In this document: positions 50,621 to 58,005 of the stretch, one piece after another
Layout of the letters: the number at the start of each line of letters is the position of its first letter
Numbering within the stretch: the first letter of the stretch is position 1
Assembly (NCBI GenBank): GCA_001931535.1
Contig: CP016211.1
Coordinates: 12,322,377-12,386,376 of the forward strand
Reading direction: 5' to 3'
From: Minicystis rosea
Lineage (GTDB): Bacteria; Myxococcota_A; Polyangia; Polyangiales; Polyangiaceae
DNA: 64,000 bases
Notes under the pieces: model-generated
The model's input: only the letters and a program-made list of their open reading frames with translations
Told to the model about the DNA's origin: nothing
Database searches by the model: none
Made by a program: the position numbers and the translations under genes

Positions 50621-50740
50621 CAGCCTATTGATCTTCGTCGCGAGCGCTCCGAGGCCAGCGAGCCCGACCGAGGAATCCTCTGCGATTTTGAGGGAGGGCG
50701 ACCGACGATTCGGAGCGCGCAGCAGAAGATCAACAGGCTG
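50621..50740. mobile_element. 120-bp palindromic element with ~31-bp terminal inverted repeats (MITE-like)
   Basis: The left end CAGCCTATTGATCTTC and the right end, reversed, CAGCCTGTTGATCTTC differ at one base. The similarity continues inward as GTCGCGAGCGCTCCGA against TGCTGCGCGCTCCGA. The core of about 58 bp is unpaired. It fills the gap exactly between the lipoprotein terminator and the stop codon (50741) of the convergent gene. Size and ends suggest a miniature non-autonomous transposable element; no transposase is nearby. Confidence 0.6.
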
Positions 50741-53700
50741 CTAATCCCTACAGCAGCGGACGCCCGTCGAGTAATCCAAATAGCTCTTCGGGTGCGCGGT
50801 CACGAGGGCCTCGCATCCCGAGCGCGTCGAGCGGGCGTAGAAGCCTCCGGCGAATGCGCCGGCGCCCTCGTTCACCCACTCGTCCAGGTTCCCGACCATG
50901 TCGTAGACCGCGTCGTCTCCCCACTTGCTGCGGCAGGCGAGGCTCTCTCCGGTCTTCTGCAAAAGGGGCTTCCCCTTCGACCAGACGCGGTTGAGGCGCG
51001 GATCGAGGTGCCCCACCGAAGCATTGTTGTGCAGCATCGCCGCCGGGTGCTCTTCGCGGTAGACGTTGCACACGCCGTCTTCGTAGGTGTCGCCGTAGGG
51101 AAACAAGGTGTCTCCCTCGCCGCGACAGGCCATCACGAACTCGTCCAAAGAGCAGAGGCGCTTGCCCGCGGCGGTACACGCAGCCTCGGCGACCAAGCCG
51201 GTCATGTAGCCATTGGGCCGCACGCCGAGGCGCGCGACGGCCACGGGCTCGGGCTTGTCGCCCAAGCGGGAGGGCGAAATCCACGGCATCGGGAAGGCGC
51301 GCGCGTGGATGTTGCCAGTACGCTCGCGGGCGGTGGCCCACTCGCCGAGCGCGAAGTCGAGGAGGTTCGGCGTGGTGGGGTAATCGGGAGAGAGGGCCTC
51401 GCCGGTGCGAGCGTCGACGATCATCGATTCGAAGCGATCGACGCAATACCGACCGCCGATGGACACCATGTCGGCCGGACAGCGACGCGGCGGATCCACC
51501 GCGGCCACCGGCGCAGATACGGTATCAGACGAAACCGCGGGCGGCGGCGTGACGTGCGAGAGCGCGGGAATCAACGGGAGGCTGACCACGTCGGCGCGGG
51601 AGTCGAGGCCCACGGCGGTGGCGCCGAGCCAGCGCAGGTGGCCATCGAGGCCCCATACGGCATCTCCGAGGACACAAGCACCTTCGGCGCTGTCGGGCAC
51701 GTTGACGAATTGACCGGGGGCAGGGCCGGGCACGACCCGACGCATGGGGCGGCCATCGATGCACACGGCGTCGCTCTCGGCCGCGGGCCACTCGGCGCTT
51801 CCGAGCAGGCTCGCGTCGTCGCCGAGCCAAACCACGCGGCGTCGATCGGCGTCCAGGAGCCACGCGCCACCGCTCGGCAAAGGCACCACGCGGACGGCGA
51901 GCTCACCGGCGCGCACGGGGAGCGCCGTGCGATGCACCGGGCCCGCATGGCCGCTCGCGTCGACCGTGAAGGCCACGACCTCGGCCGGATTCTGGGCGCT
52001 GATGCCCGCCACGATGGCGCCGCCGGCCGCGCGCTCACAGGCATCGAAGCCGGGGCGCACGGGGGAAGGCGCGATGACGGCGAGTCGGGTCAGCTCTCCG
52101 GTCGGGCTCATTTGCGCGACGCGCAGGGCGCCGCCGCCGAGGTCGAGGGAGACTCCATGGCTCGGTCCACCAACGAGGACGGAGGTATCCGGATGGGGAT
52201 CTACGTTCACGGGGGTTGCACTCTGTGCAACGGAGGGTGACGGGCGGGGAGCGGGCGCGACGTCCGGATACAGGCGGAGACGATCGCCGCGTGAGCGCCA
52301 CCACGTCGATCCGATGCGCACGGCGCGGCGGCGATCCAAGGACAGCTCCGGTGCGCTGATGGTGCCGGGGGCGACGGCGGCCGGCGCGGTGACGTGTGCG
52401 ATGGCCGGTGTCGCGGGGCGCGCGTCGACGTGGACCACGCCGCCGTCGACGAAGGCGAGGCCCTCGCCGTCGGGGGTGAGCGCGCCCCAAGCGATGCGGG
52501 CGCGGTGGGCAGGGAAGGGGGCGGGCTCGTCGCGCGGAGGCCCGCCGTCGCGCGTGGCGGAGCGCAGCGCGCCGTCGTGCAGGTAGAACGCGCGATCGCC
52601 GGCCCACGCGACCAGGCCGACGTCGGTCTTCGGTTGCCCAAAGGCGCGACGCGGCTCGTCCGCGAGGATGCGCTCGAAGGTCGTGAGCTCCGCGGCGTCG
52701 AGCTGCCCGGCGAGCCGATCGGCCGCCACGGCGCAGGCCGCGGGCGGCGGCGTGACGTGCGAGAGCGCGGGCCGCACGCGGATGACCTCGCATTCGCCCT
52801 TGGCGCCGAGGCCGAGGTACGCGGTCGCCTGATCGTTGCCGACGAGTCGGGGCGCGTGGTGATCCTTGAGGCGACCGTACTCGACGTCCGCGTCGAGCAC
52901 GGCCACGCGGCTCGCGAAGTCGAGGGTGCCGTCGGCGCGCAGGGACGCGGCCATGAGGCGGCCGCTGCCGAGCGCGCTGCGCGTGCGGCGCTTGGGCGCG
53001 GTCTCGTACCAGAGGATGTCGATGCCGGGCGGACGCGCGCGGGCATCGGCCAGCGTCATTCCATCGAGGGGCGCTTCGAAGTGCAGGCCGGTGGGCTTGG
53101 CCTCGGGATCGACAGCGCCGCGCTCGTCCACCCAACGCACCGAGAGCTCGACGAGCGGATGCGACGGGCGCCGCGCGGGCGCGGCATGCGTGGTCTTCTT
53201 CTTCGAGGCGGAGCCCTTGCCGCGGCCGCTCGATTTGCCTGGCTTCGAGCGCGCGGGCGCTTTGGGCGGCGCCTTGGACGCGGGCTTTCCCGGGGGCTCG
53301 GGCGGGCGCATGGTGGTGAGCTCCAAGAGGGCCACGCGATCGCCGACGGGCACCATCGCGGCCGGCGTCGAGGCGACGCATGTCGTGCCGTCACCGGGCC
53401 ATGACGCGTTGGAGAGGCACACGCGCGTGCCGTCGGACGTGAGGAAGGTGGTGCCCGATCCTTCGCGATCGAAGGCGCCCGCGACGCGGCGATCGACGAA
53501 GCGCACGAGCGGGCCCTGGCCGACCGCGTCGAGGCGGCGAGCCCACGCGGCGCGCTCGCCGGCGAACTGGGAAATGGCCAGCGCCGCGCGGCCGCCGGGA
53601 ATTGGTTGGAGCACAAACGAACTGTGGACCTCGCGCGCCTCCGCGAGCGCGAAGTGCCCGCGCGGCAGCGGCGCGCCGGTCGGCTGCGGCAGGGCGATGG

Positions 53701-53884
53701 GCTCGGGCGGCGGCGGCGGACGAGGTGGCGCGTCGGCGGGGCGGGCCTCGGGGATCGAGTCGCAGGCGAGCGCGGTGAGGGCGAGGGCGGTGAGCGCGAC
53801 GGCGCGGCTCGCGATCCCGCGCTTCGGCGCCGGGCTCTCGACGCGCGTATCGCCGAGGATGGAGGAGCTCGGGCGCTGCAACAC
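50741..53884 (-). CDS. lipoprotein with C-terminal sulfatase-modifying-factor (SUMF1/FGE-like) domain
   Basis: GTG 53884 gives 1047 residues; the frame is open to ATG 53992. A lipobox LALTALAC is followed by a Pro-rich linker. About 700 residues then look like extracellular strands and propeller-type blocks, including a Lys/Pro-rich insert (PPKAPARSKPGKSSG). The last ~230 residues match the SUMF1 fold: CPADMVSIGGRYCVDRFE, LCSLDEFVMACRGEG, LFPYGD, VYDMVGNLDEWVNEG and GVRCCRD. Authentic formylglycine enzymes oxidise a sulfatase Cys; most bacterial surface versions are instead binding or scaffold modules. The phrase PALSHVTPPPA occurs twice, with a third variant, in the protein. Periplasmic or outer-membrane location is inferred. 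Confidence 0.87.
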   Translation of the reverse strand: MLQRPSSSILGDTRVESPAPKRGIASRAVALTALALTALACDSIPEARPADAPPRPPPPPEPIALPQPTGAPLPRGHFALAEAREVHSSFVLQPIPGGRAALAISQFAGERAAWARRLDAVGQGPLVRFVDRRVAGAFDREGSGTTFLTSDGTRVCLSNASWPGDGTTCVASTPAAMVPVGDRVALLELTTMRPPEPPGKPASKAPPKAPARSKPGKSSGRGKGSASKKKTTHAAPARRPSHPLVELSVRWVDERGAVDPEAKPTGLHFEAPLDGMTLADARARPPGIDILWYETAPKRRTRSALGSGRLMAASLRADGTLDFASRVAVLDADVEYGRLKDHHAPRLVGNDQATAYLGLGAKGECEVIRVRPALSHVTPPPAACAVAADRLAGQLDAAELTTFERILADEPRRAFGQPKTDVGLVAWAGDRAFYLHDGALRSATRDGGPPRDEPAPFPAHRARIAWGALTPDGEGLAFVDGGVVHVDARPATPAIAHVTAPAAVAPGTISAPELSLDRRRAVRIGSTWWRSRGDRLRLYPDVAPAPRPSPSVAQSATPVNVDPHPDTSVLVGGPSHGVSLDLGGGALRVAQMSPTGELTRLAVIAPSPVRPGFDACERAAGGAIVAGISAQNPAEVVAFTVDASGHAGPVHRTALPVRAGELAVRVVPLPSGGAWLLDADRRRVVWLGDDASLLGSAEWPAAESDAVCIDGRPMRRVVPGPAPGQFVNVPDSAEGACVLGDAVWGLDGHLRWLGATAVGLDSRADVVSLPLIPALSHVTPPPAVSSDTVSAPVAAVDPPRRCPADMVSIGGRYCVDRFESMIVDARTGEALSPDYPTTPNLLDFALGEWATARERTGNIHARAFPMPWISPSRLGDKPEPVAVARLGVRPNGYMTGLVAEAACTAAGKRLCSLDEFVMACRGEGDTLFPYGDTYEDGVCNVYREEHPAAMLHNNASVGHLDPRLNRVWSKGKPLLQKTGESLACRSKWGDDAVYDMVGNLDEWVNEGAGAFAGGFYARSTRSGCEALVTAHPKSYLDYSTGVRCCRD

Positions 53885-54185
53885 CGGCGCATGCTGGCGA
53901 GGGCTCGTCCGCCCGTCAACGAGCGTCTCTCGCGCGCTCGCGACGCTTCTTTCCTGCACGAGCGTCCGCGCGCGGCGCGGCGTGGCCAACACACGTGGGC
54001 ATGGGCACGCGGGCTGCTCTCACGTGAGGCGCAGGGATCTCTCCAGCGTCGTGCGCTCGAGCACGGCGCCGATCGATTCGAGGCGGCGGGACGCCGCGGA
54101 CGAGCGATCGCGGGAGAAGACCCCGGCATCGCTGCCGAGGGAAGGCGGGACGCGACTCGCCGTCTGGTGAATCAGGAGGGTCTCG
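53885..54185. other. divergent intergenic region
   Basis: This holds the upstream regions of the leftward SUMF1-type lipoprotein gene and the rightward Gln-rich lipoprotein gene. Only the ribosome-binding site AGGAGGG at 54174-54180 is clear. If the leftward gene starts at ATG 53992, the first third is coding. Confidence 0.45.
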
Positions 54186-55190
54186 ATGAAACGAACGATC
54201 AAGTGTCTGGGTATGGCGTTGGCTCCGGTCGCGCTGAGCGCGTTCGTGATGGGTTGCTCGCCACGGCCGTCGCGGACTCCGGCTCCCGGCACCAGCGCGC
54301 CCCCGACTGAATCGGGGACGCCCTCCGGACAAGAGCCCGCGAAGGGCACGGAGATCCAGCCGGCTCCGACCGGTCCGACGGGCTCGCTCGGAACGGTGCA
54401 GCCGCCGGCGAATTGGCAAGGCGACGTCAACCGCCGCGCGCAGGAGAACAAGCCCGGATCGGTGGCGCAGGCGCCGAAGGGTCAGTACGACGAGTATGGC
54501 CAGCGCATCCCGGAGAGCCAGAAAGGTCAGCACGAGCAGGGCATGCAGCCCGGGCAGCAGCAGTTCGGGCAGCAGCAGCCCGGGCAGCAAGGGCTCGGCA
54601 GCGGCCTCGGCGAGCAGCCCACCGAGGGCGCGCCCGCGGCGATGAACGAGCGCGCGCTCTGCGATGCGCTCGCGACCGGCGCGCGGCTCCGCGTGGAGGA
54701 CGTGCAGAACGGCGTGGCCATCGTGGCGCAGCCGAAGGCGGGGACCAACCTCTCGACCGTGCGCGAGGACGCGCGCCGCCTCGAGAACGCGATCCACGCG
54801 AACGCGCCCACCGAGGGCGCGCCGACCACGCCGGGCGCGGTGGAGCACGCGACGCGCGGCGGCGAGACCTGCGGCCTCGCGGATCTCGCGCGGCTCCCGA
54901 GCGTGACCACGCACCTCACCGAGGGCGGCAACTCGGTGCGCCTCATGATGACGACCTCGAACCCCAACGAGGTGCGCGATCTGCGCCGCATCACGCGCGA
55001 CGAGCTCAACGCGCTCCTCAAGGCCCACGGCGGCGCGCAGGGCCAGCATCAGGGCGGGCAGAGGGGCACCCGGCAGCAGGGTCAGCAGCGGCAGCAAGGG
55101 CAGGGTCAGCAAGGACAGGGTCAGCAGCGGCCGCAGCAGCAACAGCAGCGCGACACCGGTACCGGTCCGGCGGAGCGCCCGGTTCCGTAG
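54186..55190 (+). CDS. Gln/Gly-rich lipoprotein
   Basis: ATG 54186 follows AGGAGGG by 5 nt. The 334-residue protein has a lipoprotein signal (MKRTIKCLGMALAPVALSAF, then VMGC) and a Pro/Thr-rich region. A Gln-rich patch follows (QPGQQQFGQQQPGQQG). A compact domain lies at about 155-280, with LCDALATGARLRVEDVQNGVAIVAQPK and TTHLTEGGNSVRLMMTTSNPNEV. A second Gln/Gly tract closes the protein (GQQRQQGQGQQGQGQQRPQQ). The central domain is predicted alpha/beta and carries two Cys. I cannot assign a family. The low-complexity arms suggest an extended, sticky envelope protein. A long hairpin separates it from the convergent nadA. Confidence 0.82.
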   Translation: MKRTIKCLGMALAPVALSAFVMGCSPRPSRTPAPGTSAPPTESGTPSGQEPAKGTEIQPAPTGPTGSLGTVQPPANWQGDVNRRAQENKPGSVAQAPKGQYDEYGQRIPESQKGQHEQGMQPGQQQFGQQQPGQQGLGSGLGEQPTEGAPAAMNERALCDALATGARLRVEDVQNGVAIVAQPKAGTNLSTVREDARRLENAIHANAPTEGAPTTPGAVEHATRGGETCGLADLARLPSVTTHLTEGGNSVRLMMTTSNPNEVRDLRRITRDELNALLKAHGGAQGQHQGGQRGTRQQGQQRQQGQGQQGQGQQRPQQQQQRDTGTGPAERPVP

Positions 55191-55320
55191 GCTTCATGAC
55201 GACGGTTGCGCGGCTCGCATGCGGGCCGCGCGATGTCATCGAACGGAGTCGGAAGACATGAGCGACGTCACGCCGGATCGACGCTCGAAGCGCTTCGATT
55301 CGGCGTGATGCGCCTTCACG

Positions 55321-55374
55321 AAGGATGCGGAGCCGCGACGGTGATCGGCACCGCGGTGGCTCCGCATTCGCCTT
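55321..55374. terminator. long hairpin between convergent genes (bidirectional terminator candidate)
   Basis: ATGCGGAGCC (55325-55334) pairs perfectly with GGCTCCGCAT (55358-55367). Flanking AAGG/CCTT and an inner CGGTG/CACCG extend the structure. It lies 130 bp after the lipoprotein stop and 12 bp beyond the nadA stop. Confidence 0.55.
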
Positions 55375-55385
55375 TCATGGAGGTG

Positions 55386-56336
55386 TCAGCTCAGGGCCAA
55401 CATGCGATCGATGGGGAGGCGCGCGCGCTCGCGCAGCGTCGGATCCATCTCGATGCGGGGGGTGAGATCACGCAGGGACAGGTAGACCTTCTCCAGCGTG
55501 TTGAGCCGCATGAAGGGGCACTCGTTGCAGGCGCAGTTGCCTTCGGGCGGGCCTTCGATGAACTCCTTGTTCGGCGAAGCCTTGCGCATCTGGTGGACGA
55601 TGCCGCTCTCGGTCGCGACGATGTACTTCTGCGCGTCGTCCGCGATCGTGTACTTGAGGAGCGCGGTCGTCGATCCGATGTAGTCCGCCATGCGGAGGAT
55701 GGGCTCTTCGCACTCGGGGTGCGCGATCAGCTTGGCGTCGGGGTACCGCTCCTTGAGGCCCACGATCTTGCGCAGGCTGAAGGTCTCGTGGACCACGCAG
55801 CTCCCCTGCCAGAGGCGCATCGGGCGGCCCGTCTTCTCGATCAACCAGCGGCCCAGGTTCTTGTCGGGCGCGAACAGGATCTCCTTGTCCGCGGGGATGG
55901 CGCGCACGATCTTCTCGGCGTTCGACGACGTGCAGATGTAGTCGCTCTCGGCCTTCACGTCGGCGGAGCAGTTGATGTACGAGATCGAGACCGCGTCCGG
56001 ATACTTGGCGCGCCACGCGCGGAAGCGATCGACCGGGCAGCCGTCGGCGAGCGAGCAGCCGGCCGCGAGATCGGGGACGAGCACGATGCGATCGGGGTTC
56101 AAGATCTTCGCGGTCTCGGCCATGAAGTGGACGCCCGCGAAGAGGATGACGTCGGCCGTCGTGGTCTTGGCCGCCTGCGCGAGCTGCAGCGAGTCGCCGA
56201 GGAAATCGGCGAGGTCCTGGATCTCGCCCTCTTGGTAATAGTGCGCGAGCAGGACGGCGTTGCGCTCGCGCTTGAGGCGCCGGATCTCGTCTTCGAGGTC
56301 GAGGCTGGGATCGATGCGGGCGGCGGTCTCGTTCAT
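55386..56336 (-). CDS. nadA: quinolinate synthase A
   Basis: This 316-residue enzyme condenses iminoaspartate with dihydroxyacetone phosphate to quinolinate for NAD synthesis and carries an oxygen-sensitive 4Fe-4S cluster. Family motifs are HYYQEGEIQDLADFLGDS, VHFMAETAKIL, PDLAAGCSLAD (Cys94), INCSADVKAESDYICTSSNA, WQGSCVVHE (Cys180), AHPEC and a C-terminal CACNECP (Cys268, 270, 273). These include the three positions expected to ligate the cluster. I use ATG 56336; a TTG at 56348 is also in frame. No nadB or nadC is nearby. Confidence 0.95.
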   Translation of the reverse strand: MNETAARIDPSLDLEDEIRRLKRERNAVLLAHYYQEGEIQDLADFLGDSLQLAQAAKTTTADVILFAGVHFMAETAKILNPDRIVLVPDLAAGCSLADGCPVDRFRAWRAKYPDAVSISYINCSADVKAESDYICTSSNAEKIVRAIPADKEILFAPDKNLGRWLIEKTGRPMRLWQGSCVVHETFSLRKIVGLKERYPDAKLIAHPECEEPILRMADYIGSTTALLKYTIADDAQKYIVATESGIVHQMRKASPNKEFIEGPPEGNCACNECPFMRLNTLEKVYLSLRDLTPRIEMDPTLRERARLPIDRMLALS

Positions 56337-56679
56337 GGGTGCTCTCAAGCGTAGTGCCGCCGGCCGGAAGTTCCGCCAGGAATTCTGGCCGCGGCGCTGG
56401 GCCGCGCGGGGCGCAGCCGGGTCTCGGGAAGCCCCAGCGAAACCGCTCGGGCCGCCCGCGCGCGAAGCGCCGCCGTGAAGCGACGCGGAGATCCGGTCCC
56501 AGAGGGCCGAGCCTCCGGCGCATGGCTTTAGGGACGAAGGCGTGATCGTTCCAGCCGTCCCGGAGAGGTCGGTCGCTGCGGCGCGCTCCTCGTCCGCGTG
56601 GTAGACGTCCGTCTTCTCACGAAGGAAGGACGCGGGACCGGCGATTGCCGGTCGGCATGGTGGGGACTACCGTCCGCGC
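56337..56679. other. divergent intergenic region upstream of nadA
   Basis: No gene is seen. An imperfect dyad around 56360-56390 (CGGCCGGAAGTTCC and GGAATTCTGGCCG) could be a regulator site for nadA. TACCGT at 56668-56673 precedes the ATPase gene by 6 nt. Confidence 0.4.
56668..56673 (+). promoter_or_regulatory. candidate -10 hexamer, leaderless start
   Basis: TACCGT lies 6 nt before ATG 56680, with no ribosome-binding sequence. Confidence 0.35.
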
Positions 56680-58005
56680 ATGCCGCGCGCGAGAACGCTC
56701 GACGAGGCTCGCCGGCTCTTCGATCCGAGGCCGCTCGACTTCGGACAAGATGGGTCGCCGCGGGGCTGCAAAGGGCCGACCGATCCGAGCTTCTACACCG
56801 AGCCTCCGCCGCAAAAAAAGGGCAACCGCAACCTGCCGAGCGCGGTGGAGAACATTCGTCAAAGGCTCCTCACGGGCCCGCACGACACGAAGATGTTCCT
56901 CTGCGGTCACGTCGGCAGCGGCAAGAGCACGGAGCTGAACCGGCTGGCCACGCACGACGAGGTCCGCGCGGAGTTCAGCGTGCTCATGCTGCGCTTCGAA
57001 GATCAGGAGTGGGCCACGCTCGACTCGTCGCAGGTCCTCTTCCGCATCGCCGGAGTCATCTACGAGCGCTTCAAGCACCTCCTCGCGCGGCGCGACGACA
57101 GCGAGCTGCACAAGGCCCTGAACGAGCTGAACGAGCGGCTGTTCCAGGCCACGGGCCTCCGCGCCACGGAGGGGACCGTCGGGTTCGAGTTCGATCTCCT
57201 CGTGTTCAAGCTGAAGCAGGAGCTCAAGCTGAGCGAGAAGGCGCGGCGCGTGTTCCGCGATTTCGGCGAGACGCAGCAGACGCTGCTCCAGGACGTGCTC
57301 CGGCGCATGGTCGACGCGGTGGAGAGCGCGCTCGCCGAGACCGGAGAGCCGCCGCGGCTCGTGCTGCTCGCCGACGACATGGACAAGGTTCGCGGCGTCG
57401 AGCAGCAGCGCGAGATGTTCGACAAGAACCTGGCCGCGCTGATGACGCCGCCGCTGCGCATCGTCTACACGCTCCCGACCGGGGTCTACTTCGGCGAGAA
57501 CCGCGCCGACGTGCGGCGCAACCTGGAGTACCTGTACCCGGTGCGCGTGCTCAACAAAGCGCCGACCACGTTCCACCCGGAGGACGCGTACAACGGCGAG
57601 CGCACCGGCTTCTTCGAGACGCTCGTGCACCACCGCGTGGAGGAGAACCTGATCGCGCCGGAGGCCATCCGCCTCGCGTCGATCTACGCGGGCGGCGTGC
57701 TGCGCGACTTCTTCCACCTGCTCCGCGAGGGGATCCGCCTGGCGCGCTACAACGCGCTCGACGCGCTCGACGAGGAGCTGATGCGCTACGCCGTCGACGA
57801 CGCGCGGCTCCGCGAGTCCGCCGGCCTCTACGCGCCCGACTACGAGGCGCTCGCCTTCGTGCACCGGACCAACGAGCTGATGTGCGAAGCCGATCGGCGC
57901 TACCTCGACATGTCGCGCGTCCTCGAGTGCTACGACGGCGCCGTGTGGTTCGAGGCGGCGCCGCTCTTGTGGCAGCTCCTCGAGCGGCGCACGAGCCATG
58001 ACTAG
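56680..58005 (+). CDS. P-loop ATPase (AAA/STAND-like) of a two-gene module
   Basis: The 441-residue protein has a Walker A motif at about 76-84 (GHVGSGKST) and Walker B near 228-234 (LVLLADDMDK). A sensor-like YTLPTGVYFGEN segment and a helical C-terminal lid follow (RLASIYAGGVLRDFFHLLREGI). The N-terminus (FDPRPLDFGQDG, SFYTEPP) resembles the start of STAND/AAA ATPases that are paired with a repeat protein. No catalytic effector domain is fused. The next gene overlaps its last 8 bases. The C-terminal end is rich in Tyr and Glu. It is probably a nucleotide-dependent switch whose output depends on its partner. Confidence 0.85.
   Translation: MPRARTLDEARRLFDPRPLDFGQDGSPRGCKGPTDPSFYTEPPPQKKGNRNLPSAVENIRQRLLTGPHDTKMFLCGHVGSGKSTELNRLATHDEVRAEFSVLMLRFEDQEWATLDSSQVLFRIAGVIYERFKHLLARRDDSELHKALNELNERLFQATGLRATEGTVGFEFDLLVFKLKQELKLSEKARRVFRDFGETQQTLLQDVLRRMVDAVESALAETGEPPRLVLLADDMDKVRGVEQQREMFDKNLAALMTPPLRIVYTLPTGVYFGENRADVRRNLEYLYPVRVLNKAPTTFHPEDAYNGERTGFFETLVHHRVEENLIAPEAIRLASIYAGGVLRDFFHLLREGIRLARYNALDALDEELMRYAVDDARLRESAGLYAPDYEALAFVHRTNELMCEADRRYLDMSRVLECYDGAVWFEAAPLLWQLLERRTSHD

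Noticed and set aside
52035..53381. 448-codon alternative frame inside the SUMF1-type lipoprotein gene
   Set aside because: Composition is dominated by Arg, Ala, His and Pro, typical of an off-frame reading of a GC-rich gene; the chosen frame has a signal peptide and a SUMF1 domain.
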